A stretch of DNA of 64,000 nucleotides, from positions 744,001 through 808,000 of the forward strand of contig JAPFFF010000028.1 of the NCBI GenBank assembly GCA_039105265.1. Reading direction: 5' to 3'. The position numbers and the translations under genes are program-made. Below the pieces are notes generated by a model that worked only from the letters and a program-made list of their open reading frames with translations, did no database searches and had not been told where the DNA came from. Below, piece by piece: positions 29,401 through 38,579 of the stretch (positions are counted from its first letter, which is position 1; every line of letters starts with the position of its first letter). Source of the stretch: Tritrichomonas musculus. Its lineage: Eukaryota; Parabasalia; Tritrichomonadida; Tritrichomonadidae.

Positions 29401-31242
29401 TCTAATGATAATGAACCAATAAAACTAGATCATGAATACACAGGAAAATATATCAGAATAGTTGTCTTTAACAATTCTAAACCTTGGAAAGACGGAATCA
29501 AAGGACAATCCTCATTTTCATACATTTCCATCGGTAAATATGTTTATACAACAAATTACAAAGCACCAAGGAATTGTGACTGGGAAGTGAGAAAAGACGG
29601 TTATTATCTTAATGGAAGAGCATTTGTTGGTAAGGCAGGCGACTCTTATACTTATGTTCCAGAACAAGGTATCAATCAAGTAGCTATCGTTGGTGATCGT
29701 TTTGAAGGAATGGGAACAGCCAATGTTTATCTTGATGACAAATTAGTTAAAGTTATAAGTTCAGCTGATATTACATCACGTGATATTAAAGCAATGCAAT
29801 ACTCTTCACGTTCATACATGCAAATATTGTATGTTACATCATTGTTCAAAGATCCACCTGAAATTAGAATTGATGTTGTATCAGGAGAATTTCGTTTAAC
29901 AGGATTTATAGTTGGAAGTTTAGATGATGATTCATCTTCTCTTCATAATGGACCAATGCCAACACAAACACCAACAGCTTTTCCACAGCAAACATCAACA
30001 CCAGCTCCAACACATGTTCCAGGAGAGCCAACACCACTACCACCTACTGAAGAACCAGTTATTGATTATTTACCTTCAGTTGATTCATCTAATAAAGTTT
30101 CAAGTGATGAAATCATTTTCACTGATGACGGATTCAAATACGGTGGCAATAAAATCGACACTACGGCAATCAATAAAGATATAATCCTCATTAGTAATTC
30201 GGCAAATAAAATTACTCTTAAGACTGAAACATTGAATGCACCAAGTCAAGACAAATATGTTTCTTTGATGAAGCCAAACACAGTAATTACAATTCAAGAA
30301 CCAGAAAGCGGAAGTTTCGGAAATAGCGAATTAGGAATTCATCCAAACTCTCAAGATCCAAAGATTCAAATTCCAACTGCAAAAGTTCCGTTAAATATTT
30401 ACTCTGATTCGGAGAATTCAATTTCATTTGAACCAGCTGGAAAATCTACATTATCGACATCGATTTCAATTGGTAAAATCACATCAACCAAGGGACATCT
30501 TGAGATGAATGCGCCAGAATACATACAGCACTTCAAAGCCTCAGAAATTGATCTTTATAACACTGGTGAAATTGTTTCAAATGCCGATGGCAAGACGATT
30601 GATACAGTTGTTGATCAAGTCAATTTGAAAGAAGGCGCTCAATCAACAATATCAAATGTTAACATTAATAAAGCACTTTCTCAAGATGCCAATTCCAAGC
30701 TCTTTGTCAATGGAAAAGCCAAGTTTGATTCAGAATCAATTGTCTCTTTGACTGATTCTTCATCCATCGAATTCGGTGACTCTGATGTTGAAGGCGTTTG
30801 CAAATCATTGAAGCTTGTTAAAATCAAAAATGATAACAAATTAATGAGTGATGAAGCAACTCTAATTTGTGGTAAAAACTTCGATTGCGAATCATGGAGA
30901 AATGCTTATTCGGGTGATTCAGAATATCCAGGCTCTAAATGCATCATTGATCAAAATGGTGAATATTGCCTCGTTGCTTATAAAGCTGTTCAAGAACCTC
31001 CAACAAAAGGTGACGATGGCAATGGCAAAGATAAAAAGAAGGACAATAAAAAAGTGATAATAATTGCTGCTTCTTGTGCAGCTGCAGCAGTTGCTATCAT
31101 AATTATAATCGTGGTCTCTGTTGTCGTTGTTAGGAAGAAGAAGGCAAGCGGCACTAAAGTAGAAGATGCCAAAAACACTGAAAATGTAAATTCAAATGCA
31201 AATAATGAAGATCCACAAGATTCCAACCAAATTGATATTTAA
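26488..31242 (+). CDS. Membrane-anchored M60-like metallopeptidase (putative mucinase)
   Basis: This 1584-residue protein starts with a short hydrophobic N-terminus (possible signal peptide). The M60-like/enhancin zinc signature HEINH lies at residues 354-358 (Glu355 catalytic), followed by HHQGNWGF and ALSEATNNV, the expected downstream region for the third ligand. Residues about 850-1030 contain beta-rich accessory segments with carbohydrate-binding flavour (SFSYISIGKYVY). A Pro/Thr-rich linker near 1155-1190 separates these from a beta-solenoid-like stalk (about 1195-1500) and an NFDCESW cysteine motif. A single membrane helix at 1523-1548 and a 36-residue tail follow. M60-like enzymes cleave mucin-type glycoproteins; this one would sit on the cell surface. 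The family is common in mucosal microbes and thought to be transferred between them. Confidence 0.88.
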   Translation: MPIILALLTYDTLAYTRSLYAPNVNDYIIQQNADTFYFLQNITTPPKSKPISDAGFTTQAINKDSYGWPDHDRTGDQALEEEEGLNMKNFYENRVNLTQEDMYYHPAAAEEFWTTWDVIDSLQRSKEKVTLNPKYLNTRTTNLYMPPGELITFDILPEAVGLVTVRVNYHRQEVSLKDRYKYLQCSTKLTQTKSTWGWPMGGAVTFELSGSGYPVEINVTGCVIAPYFEYGVSDEEEWEETGRNLKAPTAQLSNGAIQQIMPSDTIRTLNRMDDGQAWLRSTWLRSQEVAPDNNIGNTRYTCLNQLLIRYDNYVSCGVACAIVGANFVDHYTTWAEGANDIINQKDGNPWGTVHEINHHHQGNWGFASLDGALSEATNNVLNTYEYTYQSSQSGNRYVDSSLTPMFIRDHMETVHPYYLFFSDQGDYFREGEWDLIYHCLGYKVFKNYMMMATNNSPYSSNKYNDFGKHLLTLMEATGYDCYEYCNYYCQKLGRKSPKELLGDQFDAFWETYTHHPAYHNYLHIMGCFYASGFVRNNERFETTRPFKIYPFYNTTFDFNKALKYFEGNKTYFGDFVFDRIQAKRQSAWTEISKGVYTYKPVDDLTFIDEALAIYIDLTTNKEFICIVKLELKPSRKVHEVSIYNFTSDACNRGYQVTQCYQNIQKQTLVKNLTSDASGIPSYKGRNLTLITDIVAQPTKSGYYRVGATISERGLIYFSNKPLTGDYDKDAPYLVLMKGWYFASSNSGPINESVYIKASEKLYIRMVVNNADDPEVCTPEQTLCRPDVGGTIYLYNKADKEGGFGEEDQLPDEWFAISKPMDFAPSLIDFKYGNEYTGSKIIPDSSENWYANVSMQYKNVITLTNTGWDSGQGLGCMEGCTDENVSQTILGFDDSTEVRAGWYPEWKQCPFPHLWDINFNEEVTFDAVFLKGAANENFYGMNSTIAIYLNSKSSSSVGIENEENLIWEGSYISNDNEPIKLDHEYTGKYIRIVVFNNSKPWKDGIKGQSSFSYISIGKYVYTTNYKAPRNCDWEVRKDGYYLNGRAFVGKAGDSYTYVPEQGINQVAIVGDRFEGMGTANVYLDDKLVKVISSADITSRDIKAMQYSSRSYMQILYVTSLFKDPPEIRIDVVSGEFRLTGFIVGSLDDDSSSLHNGPMPTQTPTAFPQQTSTPAPTHVPGEPTPLPPTEEPVIDYLPSVDSSNKVSSDEIIFTDDGFKYGGNKIDTTAINKDIILISNSANKITLKTETLNAPSQDKYVSLMKPNTVITIQEPESGSFGNSELGIHPNSQDPKIQIPTAKVPLNIYSDSENSISFEPAGKSTLSTSISIGKITSTKGHLEMNAPEYIQHFKASEIDLYNTGEIVSNADGKTIDTVVDQVNLKEGAQSTISNVNINKALSQDANSKLFVNGKAKFDSESIVSLTDSSSIEFGDSDVEGVCKSLKLVKIKNDNKLMSDEATLICGKNFDCESWRNAYSGDSEYPGSKCIIDQNGEYCLVAYKAVQEPPTKGDDGNGKDKKKDNKKVIIIAASCAAAAVAIIIIIVVSVVVVRKKKASGTKVEDAKNTENVNSNANNEDPQDSNQIDI

Positions 31243-31614
31243 TCTTGAGGATCTTATATTACTTTTATAGAACTTAATAGATCGGATATGCATTTGGTGA
31301 TATCAGTCTTGGGAGTCTAAATGCGATAATTGGCCTAATTTGCTACGATTTTAAGAAAAAAAAATATTATTAAACATATATAAAACTTTTTGATAACTTA
31401 TTTGGCGGTACTTACTTTTTGGTTCCATTTTATTTTTTTATGGTCATCATTTATATATAGCATCGATTATTAAAAGATGCATAAATTCATAGCATATAAA
31501 ATGTTATGAAAACATTTGAAAATACAAGATTCGACCAAAATATTTTTTTTTTTTTATTTAATAAAAACATTACTTTTTTTATTTTTATATTAAAATAGTC
31601 ATCTAAATTGCTTT
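31243..31614. other. Intergenic spacer with repeat shared with 38.5 kb
   Basis: From about 31445 to 31520 this spacer matches 38491-38565 downstream of the second kinase gene (both contain ATTATTAAAAGATGCATAA and a later ATGTTATGAAAA), with scattered differences. The rest is AT-rich with no gene seen. Confidence 0.5.
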
Positions 31615-31908
31615 CTATCTTGAGACTATGGTCAAACATCTAGATAGTTTATAAATTGTTTCTATATTTCCATTGTTTTCGTTGTTTTGTTGATAGATTG
31701 TATCATTTTTATCAAAAGAAAAATAAAATAATCCTAATAGAATTGTAAATGAAGCAATTACTTCAATACTTATAAAAAGACAAATAATTGAATTATTTAT
31801 TTTATTTTTAATCTGTTGGTCTGTTTTATCATCAATGTTGTTACATTGAGAGTAAGAAAATAATGTTAGTAATGTAAATAAATAAATCATGCAATATAAT
31901 GATATCAT
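31615..31908 (-). CDS. Small predicted membrane protein (97 aa), unknown
   Basis: I do not recognise this protein. It opens with a hydrophobic signal-like segment (residues 1-20, ending SYSQC), a short polar stretch with NNIDDKTDQQIK, one strong transmembrane segment (about 42-65, CLFISIEVIASFTILLGLFYF) and a polar Asn-rich tail ending in TIYKLSRCLTIVSR. The arrangement suits a small secretory-pathway or surface membrane protein. The short length and AT-rich composition leave doubt that it is expressed. Confidence 0.4.
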   Translation of the reverse strand: MISLYCMIYLFTLLTLFSYSQCNNIDDKTDQQIKNKINNSIICLFISIEVIASFTILLGLFYFSFDKNDTIYQQNNENNGNIETIYKLSRCLTIVSR

Positions 31909-32473
31909 TTATTAAATCGAAATTGAATTTCAAATATGAGAATTATATTAATTCAAATTTGAATATATAAAATATATAAAAATAATAAAAATATCAAAAT
32001 TGAATTAATATAGAATATTCAATTTTGAACATATTTTGAAATTATTTGTCTTTAAAAGATTATTTAAACAATAAATAAATCAAATAAATATTGTTTCATT
32101 AATTATTAGATTTTACATTGAAATAAATAACTAAATTAATGAAAATAATAAAAATTTTATTCTTCCTCAGCAATATTTGTTTTTGTTTGTAATTAATATA
32201 TGAACAACAATAAACATTGAATCATTTTTTATGATAATTCGCAGATTACCAAAACATTGAATGGAAAACAATGATTTTCATTTTGTGCTATACATGAAAT
32301 TGATTTCATTGATTGGTTCTGAAAAAGAAAGTCCAGATTCATTATTTCATCTCATTTAGTAGTATTTTTAATTATATACATAAGCAATTTTTGGATTTTT
32401 TAAAAAAAAAAAAGAATAAAATTTTGTTTTTGAATGTTTATTGTAAATTGAATTTAGTAATTTGTTAGTTTCA
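31909..32473. other. Intergenic spacer
   Basis: This AT-rich spacer lies 3' of the first kinase gene and upstream of the small membrane protein gene. I see no gene, RNA or clear repeat. Confidence 0.5.
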
Positions 32474-35400
32474 TCAGAAATGTTCTTCGATGAATTTAGT
32501 GGCTCGTTCAATTCCTTCTGTTGAAAGTTTATGCATGATTTCGTATGATTCTTCAACATTTCGTTTGATTCCTTCTCCATAATATTTCATCATGCCATCA
32601 ATATACTTCGCAACTGGGTGATTCATATCAATCAGTGGTTCAAGATTTTTCTTCACTTCTTCAAATTCTTTATTCTTGTAATTTCTTAATATTGCTTCAA
32701 TCTTTTCTTTCATACAATTTATTTCATTCAATTTCGTCTTGCATTCTAATTGAAATTTCGTATTCGCTTCTTCTTCATCTTCATTATATTCTTCTTCAAT
32801 ATTCTTTCCTATTTCATTATTCTCATAAATGAATGACAAGTGAGTTTTCATCTCTGAATATCCAAGTGAAAGTCCTTCTTGAAAAAGCGTAATCGCTTTC
32901 TCAATGTCACGATGAACTCCAAAGCCTGTCATAAAGCAGATTCCAAGATTGTTGATCGATGCTCGCGTCTTGTGATATTTGTATGCTTTCTCAAACCATT
33001 CAAATGCTCGGCGCCTGTTTTCTTCCTCATTCTCTCTTCTGACATTCTTTTCTTTCACTTCTTGATTGTCTATTCGTGTCTTTCTTTCTTCTTCTTCTCT
33101 TTCTTCTTCTTCTTTGTTTTCAATTGGTTCTTCATATTGAAAAGGAATTTTAAATGAAATGTTCTTGTTAGTTGTTCGCTGTTTCACTTTCGATGCATAG
33201 TAAAGTCCAACATCTGTGCTGAATGGCTCAATTAATTCTTCATTGCCACTCAAAATCATATTTTCAATGCCTCCGATAAAATCTCGATGGTGACCAATAC
33301 CACGTGTCATGAAATAGCCAACAAGAAATTGACAATTCTTTTCTCCTTTGTCGCTTCCTTCACTCGCATATTGGAATGCTTCCGAGTATTTCTTATAAAT
33401 ATCATGATAAAGTCGTGAAAGTGAAAAATATGAAATCAAATGACCTCCTTCAATTGAGATTTTAAGATGTTCTTCTGCTTCTTTCATTATAGTATCATAT
33501 TCTTCGTTATATTGATTGGGTACTCCATTATAAATAAGATATACACCATACTTGTGATGTGAAACAATGTTATTGATTGAAATTCCTTCTTCGCACATTT
33601 CTAAATAAAATGATATCGATTCGTTGAAAATACGATCAAAAATGCAGCTGATGTACTCATTATCACAGTGTTCATCGAGGAATTTCATTAGCTTCCTTGT
33701 TTCTCGTCGTTCAATCATTCCTTCAATTGCTTCTTCTTGTGAGTTCTCTACTTTCATCGTTTCTTTCGTTTCTTCATTATTGTCTTCATTATCATTTATT
33801 GTTCTTGATCTTTCTCCTGAATCTGGTGAGATCATCGTGTAAATTGGTGTTTCCGTGATGACTTCCTTCGATTCAACTTTTATTTCTTCTTGTGTTTCTT
33901 CTTCTTTTTCTGAATCTCCTATGAAAATAGAGGTTACGTTTCTTTCTCTCACATCAATCGTTTCATCTTTTTCATCATTCTCGTTGACTTCATGATTTTC
34001 TTTGTTTTCATTCATTTTGTTAATTCCTTCATTTACATTATTCTCTTTGTCTTCAATAAGAGTATTTTCTTCAAATGTCGTTTTGTTTTTGTTTTCGTTT
34101 TCTTTTTCTTTAAATACTTTATTAGATTTTATTTCATTCTCTCCTGATTCTTTATTGATTGCTTTAAATGGTTGTTCTTTTTCATATTCTTCATCATTTT
34201 CTAAATTTATTATTTGTGCTTCTTCAGATTTTTCTTGTTCATCATTTACATGTTCTGTTTTCATATCTCTTTCATCATTTTTGTTGTATTCAATGAATTC
34301 GTTGATTTCTTTGTTATCATCAATTATATTTACTTCCTGGTTTTCTTTGTTTTTATTGATTCCTTTTTCGTTATCAGAATTAGCTTTAATTTTATTATCT
34401 TCCCTGATTTCTTCTTCTTCTTTTGGATTGATGAATTGTTTATCTTCATCTGGTGATTGCTCTGGTAAATGTTCTATGTTATCTTTAATATGTTCTTTTT
34501 CATTTAATGACTTCTCTTTTTCATTATTGTCATATTTGATTTCTTTCTCAATTAATTGTATTTCTTCGAATTCTTTAGGATTATGCAGATATAATTCTTC
34601 AAAAATTTCTTCTTGTGAATCTTTCATACGAATGGATCTTATTTCTCCTTCTTTGCCTTCAAGATTTTCATTATACTCCTTGTTATCGAACAATTCGTTG
34701 TTTTCTATGTTATCAATGTTTTTATTATCTTTTTCTTTGTTTTTCATTGGATTATTATTATTAATTGAATTATTTTTAGTTTTTTCATTGTTATCTTCTT
34801 GACCAATGAGTTGCATATCCTCTTTTAGTAATAGTTCTTCTATGTTTTCTTCTTTTTCGATTAAATATTTGATATTATCGGTGTCGTTTAAATTTCGTTC
34901 CTTTAATTTTTCATTGCATTCAAAAATTTTTTTGTTATCTTCTCCTTCATCTTCAAAATATTCATTCCCATCTGCTTTTGATATCTCTATTGTATTATTT
35001 TTCGTTTCTTCATATTTTTCAATTTCGAGTTTGTCTTCGTTCAATCCTGCTTTTTCTGATTCGTCGTTTGTTTTGATTTTCATTTCAAAATTCTTGCTGG
35101 TTGATTCTTTCGTTTCTGGATCTGAGTTTGAATCAGTATTATTTGTTGTTTGAAGCGTTTCATTAGTGTTTCCATTAGTTTGTTTTTTACTTTTGATAAG
35201 TTCTCCAAGTTCAACTGATCGAGTGTTAGAATAGAATTCAATGTTCGATTCTTCAATGTATTTGACATAAATGTGATATTTGTCTTTGTCAACGTCATCT
35301 TTGATGAATCTTTCATCATTCTTAAGAATACTAGTGATTTCTGAAAATGTTGGTCGATCACTTGGTTCTTGTGACCAGCAGATTTCAATCAGTTCTCGAT

Positions 35401-38143
35401 AGCTTTCTTCAACTTCATCATTAATTTCTGGTCGTTTCGATTTCATGATAACTTCGTCCATGATGTAATTGATTGAATTGTTTCCTTTGAATGGAATTTC
35501 ACCGGTAATCAGTTCATAAACAAGCATCCCAAATGAGTAAACATCGCCTGATTCTGAATATTCATTTCGTTGTAATATCTCTGGTGATGAATATGATGGA
35601 CGTCCTTTCAAACCTGAAATCGATTGGAATGTCATGCTTTCTAGTGTGTGAATTCGTGATGATAATTCAAAATTTCCAATCTTAGGATGAAGATATTCAT
35701 CAACATAAATGCTGTCTGGATTCAAATTTCGGTGAAGAATTTTGTGTGAATGTAAATATGACATCCCTGATGAGATTCCATACATGATAATCAGTCGGCT
35801 CGTGGAATCCAATTTTCGGTGTTCTTTAAGAACTTGTGATAATGTTCCTTTCTTTGTAAGTTCTGTAATTAAAACTGGATGATGTCTATTTGAGAAATCA
35901 GTTGGACTGTAACCAAGAAACTTCACAATTGATGGATGAATGATCTGTGACATGATGTTCGCCTCTCGTGAAAGTCTGATTAATTCATCTCGACTCAGTT
36001 TTTCTATTTTGATGTTTGAGATTTTAGCTAGATATAGTTGACCTGTCTTCTTTTTTCTTACTTCATATTCATTGTACATTTGGCCTTTCTTTATTAGTTC
36101 AACTTTTTCATAGTCATCCAAATCAACAAAATCGGCAAAAAATGTTTCATCATAATCTTCTTCTTCTGCTTGTGTTAGGTCAATTGATACTTTCTGAAAC
36201 TTCCCTTCTTCTTCTAATGTGCTTTTTGTTGTTCCTTCTAGATTTGGTGTTTCTTCAATATATTCAATGTATTCTTTGAATAAATGTTCATCAACTGAAT
36301 CAATGATGAATTCTGGATTGTTTTTCAATACATCAACAATTTCATCAAATGTTGGTCGTTCTTGTGGATTTTCATGCCAACAATATTGAATCAAGTCTCG
36401 GTAGCATTTCGAAATTGGATGTTTAAAACTTGGTCGATATCCGTGAATAACATTGAATATAATTTGGTATATGTTGAATCCTTCAAAGGTTTTTTCACCT
36501 GTAATGATTTCATATACAATCATGCCAAACGCATAAACATCTCCTGGTTTGCTATATAATCTTTCAAAATGTATTTCGGGTGAGATGTATGCTGGCGTTC
36601 CTTTCATACATGATCGTTGATCCATGCTTTCAGTAATTGATTCATCTTGAATGATCTTTGACATCCCAAAATCTCCAATTTTTGGGAATAAGTATTCATC
36701 AAGGAAAATGTTTCCTGGTTTCAAATCTCGATGAAGAATGTTGAGTGAATGCAAGTATGACATACCTCGAGCAATTCCATAGATAGTAATCAGCTTGTGA
36801 GTATCATCCCACTCTGAAATCGACTGTCCTTTCCGTTCACAATCAAGAATCACATCCAGTGAATAATTCGGAATGAATTCTGTGATGATCGTTGCTCGTT
36901 CTTTGTCTTTGAAATTTTTTGGATTGAATCCAATGAATTCAACAACTGAACAAAAATTGATTTTTGACATAACAGTTATTTCTCGTTCAATATTCTTGAT
37001 ATTTCCATCATCCATTGAGTTGGTCTCATCTTTTGATATTTTGCATGCATAAATATTCCCTGTCGCTTTTTCAAATACTTTGTAAACAGTCGCGAATCCT
37101 CCCTCTCCAATTTCTTTTATTCTTTCGAATCTTGATAAGTCTATTGGTAACAAGTCTATTGAAAGATGTTTCTCCTTTTTCTCAATTTCGATTTTCGTTA
37201 TTTTGCCTGAATAACTTTCTGGATCTTTGAGGTATTCAATATAATTGTAAAACTCCCCTAAATTGATGTTTTCTGCAAATTCTGGATTCGTGTTGAGTTC
37301 TTTGACAATCTCTTCAAATGTTGGCCTGTCTTTTGGATTCTGTGACCAGCATTTCCCTATCAATTTTCGGTAGCAATCTGGAAATGTCTCATCGAATTCT
37401 GGTCTTTCCCCTTTAATTACTTCTTCAGCTATTTGTGCCAGTGTCCAATTAGAAAATAATCTTCGATTATTGATGATTTCATACATTGTCATTCCAAAAA
37501 AATAAACATCAATTTCTGGAGTTCGAATATATTGTAGAGCATCTTCAAAAAATTCAGGAGCCATGTACGCTGGTGTTGATTGTTGAACAGTATTTGAAAC
37601 ACTAATATCAGCATCCATTTCTACTGCTGCGACAAAATTTCCAATTTTTGGAAATAAATAGTCATCAAGGAAAATGTTTTCTGGTTTTAAATCTCGATGA
37701 AGAATGTCTTTTGAATGTAAATATGACATTCCTGATGCAATTCCATAAATAACAATAAACTTTTTCGTATCGTTCCAGCCAATTTCTTCCAATTTGCTTT
37801 CATCTAATTCAAATATAGTGCTCAATGGATTCATGTAGCATTTGTCATATATGAGGTAGCCTGTCTCTTTTTTCTTAGACGTCTTTCGTGTCTGGATACT
37901 GTAACCTATAAATTGGACAATAAATGGACTTGGTATGCTGTAATTTATCATTATTTCTAGTTCCCGATAGAACATCCTTTTTTTATTTCTCTCGAAAACT
38001 ATATATCTGCCGGCATATTGTTTTCCTGTTTTTTGGTCAACAAGTTCATATATATTATAATAGCCTTCAGTTTGAACTATCTTTTTATCAAATCCATTAA
38101 GACTAAGTTTATAGGATTCAATAAATGCATTACTACTCGACAT
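32474..38143 (-). CDS. Triple protein kinase (pseudokinase-kinase-pseudokinase) with Sel1-like repeats, copy A
   Basis: This 1889-residue protein has three kinase folds in a row. Domain 1 (about 15-290) keeps HRDLKPEN (149-156) but has GNF (168-170) in place of DFG and Arg46 where the ATP-binding Lys should be, so it is probably inactive. Domain 2 (about 340-610) is complete: GEGGFATVY (346-354), Lys368, Glu387, HRDLKPGN (471-478), DFG (491-493) and SPE (521-523). Domain 3 (about 678-945) has HRN for HRD (804-806) and GNF for DFG (823-825), so it is probably inactive. A Glu/Asn/Lys-rich linker (about 975-1460) leads to Sel1/TPR-like helical repeats (about 1525-1889). It is likely an intracellular signalling scaffold. 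A near copy lies just upstream on the same strand. Confidence 0.9.
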   Translation of the reverse strand: MSSSNAFIESYKLSLNGFDKKIVQTEGYYNIYELVDQKTGKQYAGRYIVFERNKKRMFYRELEIMINYSIPSPFIVQFIGYSIQTRKTSKKKETGYLIYDKCYMNPLSTIFELDESKLEEIGWNDTKKFIVIYGIASGMSYLHSKDILHRDLKPENIFLDDYLFPKIGNFVAAVEMDADISVSNTVQQSTPAYMAPEFFEDALQYIRTPEIDVYFFGMTMYEIINNRRLFSNWTLAQIAEEVIKGERPEFDETFPDCYRKLIGKCWSQNPKDRPTFEEIVKELNTNPEFAENINLGEFYNYIEYLKDPESYSGKITKIEIEKKEKHLSIDLLPIDLSRFERIKEIGEGGFATVYKVFEKATGNIYACKISKDETNSMDDGNIKNIEREITVMSKINFCSVVEFIGFNPKNFKDKERATIITEFIPNYSLDVILDCERKGQSISEWDDTHKLITIYGIARGMSYLHSLNILHRDLKPGNIFLDEYLFPKIGDFGMSKIIQDESITESMDQRSCMKGTPAYISPEIHFERLYSKPGDVYAFGMIVYEIITGEKTFEGFNIYQIIFNVIHGYRPSFKHPISKCYRDLIQYCWHENPQERPTFDEIVDVLKNNPEFIIDSVDEHLFKEYIEYIEETPNLEGTTKSTLEEEGKFQKVSIDLTQAEEEDYDETFFADFVDLDDYEKVELIKKGQMYNEYEVRKKKTGQLYLAKISNIKIEKLSRDELIRLSREANIMSQIIHPSIVKFLGYSPTDFSNRHHPVLITELTKKGTLSQVLKEHRKLDSTSRLIIMYGISSGMSYLHSHKILHRNLNPDSIYVDEYLHPKIGNFELSSRIHTLESMTFQSISGLKGRPSYSSPEILQRNEYSESGDVYSFGMLVYELITGEIPFKGNNSINYIMDEVIMKSKRPEINDEVEESYRELIEICWSQEPSDRPTFSEITSILKNDERFIKDDVDKDKYHIYVKYIEESNIEFYSNTRSVELGELIKSKKQTNGNTNETLQTTNNTDSNSDPETKESTSKNFEMKIKTNDESEKAGLNEDKLEIEKYEETKNNTIEISKADGNEYFEDEGEDNKKIFECNEKLKERNLNDTDNIKYLIEKEENIEELLLKEDMQLIGQEDNNEKTKNNSINNNNPMKNKEKDNKNIDNIENNELFDNKEYNENLEGKEGEIRSIRMKDSQEEIFEELYLHNPKEFEEIQLIEKEIKYDNNEKEKSLNEKEHIKDNIEHLPEQSPDEDKQFINPKEEEEIREDNKIKANSDNEKGINKNKENQEVNIIDDNKEINEFIEYNKNDERDMKTEHVNDEQEKSEEAQIINLENDEEYEKEQPFKAINKESGENEIKSNKVFKEKENENKNKTTFEENTLIEDKENNVNEGINKMNENKENHEVNENDEKDETIDVRERNVTSIFIGDSEKEEETQEEIKVESKEVITETPIYTMISPDSGERSRTINDNEDNNEETKETMKVENSQEEAIEGMIERRETRKLMKFLDEHCDNEYISCIFDRIFNESISFYLEMCEEGISINNIVSHHKYGVYLIYNGVPNQYNEEYDTIMKEAEEHLKISIEGGHLISYFSLSRLYHDIYKKYSEAFQYASEGSDKGEKNCQFLVGYFMTRGIGHHRDFIGGIENMILSGNEELIEPFSTDVGLYYASKVKQRTTNKNISFKIPFQYEEPIENKEEEEREEEERKTRIDNQEVKEKNVRRENEEENRRRAFEWFEKAYKYHKTRASINNLGICFMTGFGVHRDIEKAITLFQEGLSLGYSEMKTHLSFIYENNEIGKNIEEEYNEDEEEANTKFQLECKTKLNEINCMKEKIEAILRNYKNKEFEEVKKNLEPLIDMNHPVAKYIDGMMKYYGEGIKRNVEESYEIMHKLSTEGIERATKFIEEHF

Positions 38144-38365
38144 CAGAGAAAATTAACAGTAAAAATTTTTTTAATTCAATTGAATATACGAAGTTCATAA
38201 AATTGAATTTCTTTTTGGTCATAAAATAAAATAATTTTAGATTGGCAATCCTCAAAGTAAATTTATTTTTCTTTTCAAATAATTATATATTATATTACAT
38301 ATGAAGTATTTATAATGTAATGTTTAATATTCCAGTTAATATAACTTGAAATATTGAATAATAAA
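38144..38365 (-). promoter_or_regulatory. Upstream region conserved between the kinase paralogues (copy A)
   Basis: About 220 bp upstream of copy A align with the region upstream of copy B (43917-44135). Conserved blocks include GAGAAAATTA next to the ATG, TTTTGGTCATAAAAT, a long AT stretch with ATTATATATTATATTA, and TATGAAGTATT..TAATGTAATGTTTAATAT. The conserved blocks are the best candidates for shared promoter elements, although recent duplication alone could explain the similarity. Confidence 0.45.
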
Positions 38366-38579
38366 TGACAAAGTCAATTTTGTTCATTTATCATTTTAAA
38401 TAAGATCATTTCACACATAGACAATTACAAATCAATTGTTATTGATGCTTAAAATCAGTATTAATTAAAGAAGAAAATAATTCGTTATGATACATCATTT
38501 ATATAGAATCCATTATTAAAAGATGCATAAGCACATAATATAAATAATGTTATGAAAAGATTTGATTAAAAGTATTTTT
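38366..38579. other. Inter-paralogue spacer
   Basis: This AT-rich spacer separates the two kinase genes. Its part 38491-38565 resembles the spacer downstream of the M60-peptidase gene (31445-31520). I see no gene. Confidence 0.5.

Noticed and set aside
33624-35153. Several plus-strand Ser/Phe/Leu-rich frames opposite the kinase linkers (and 39313-40899 opposite copy B)
   Set aside because: They are antisense shadows of the Glu/Asn/Lys-rich coding linker; the complement of GAA/AAT codons gives Phe/Ser/Leu strings.
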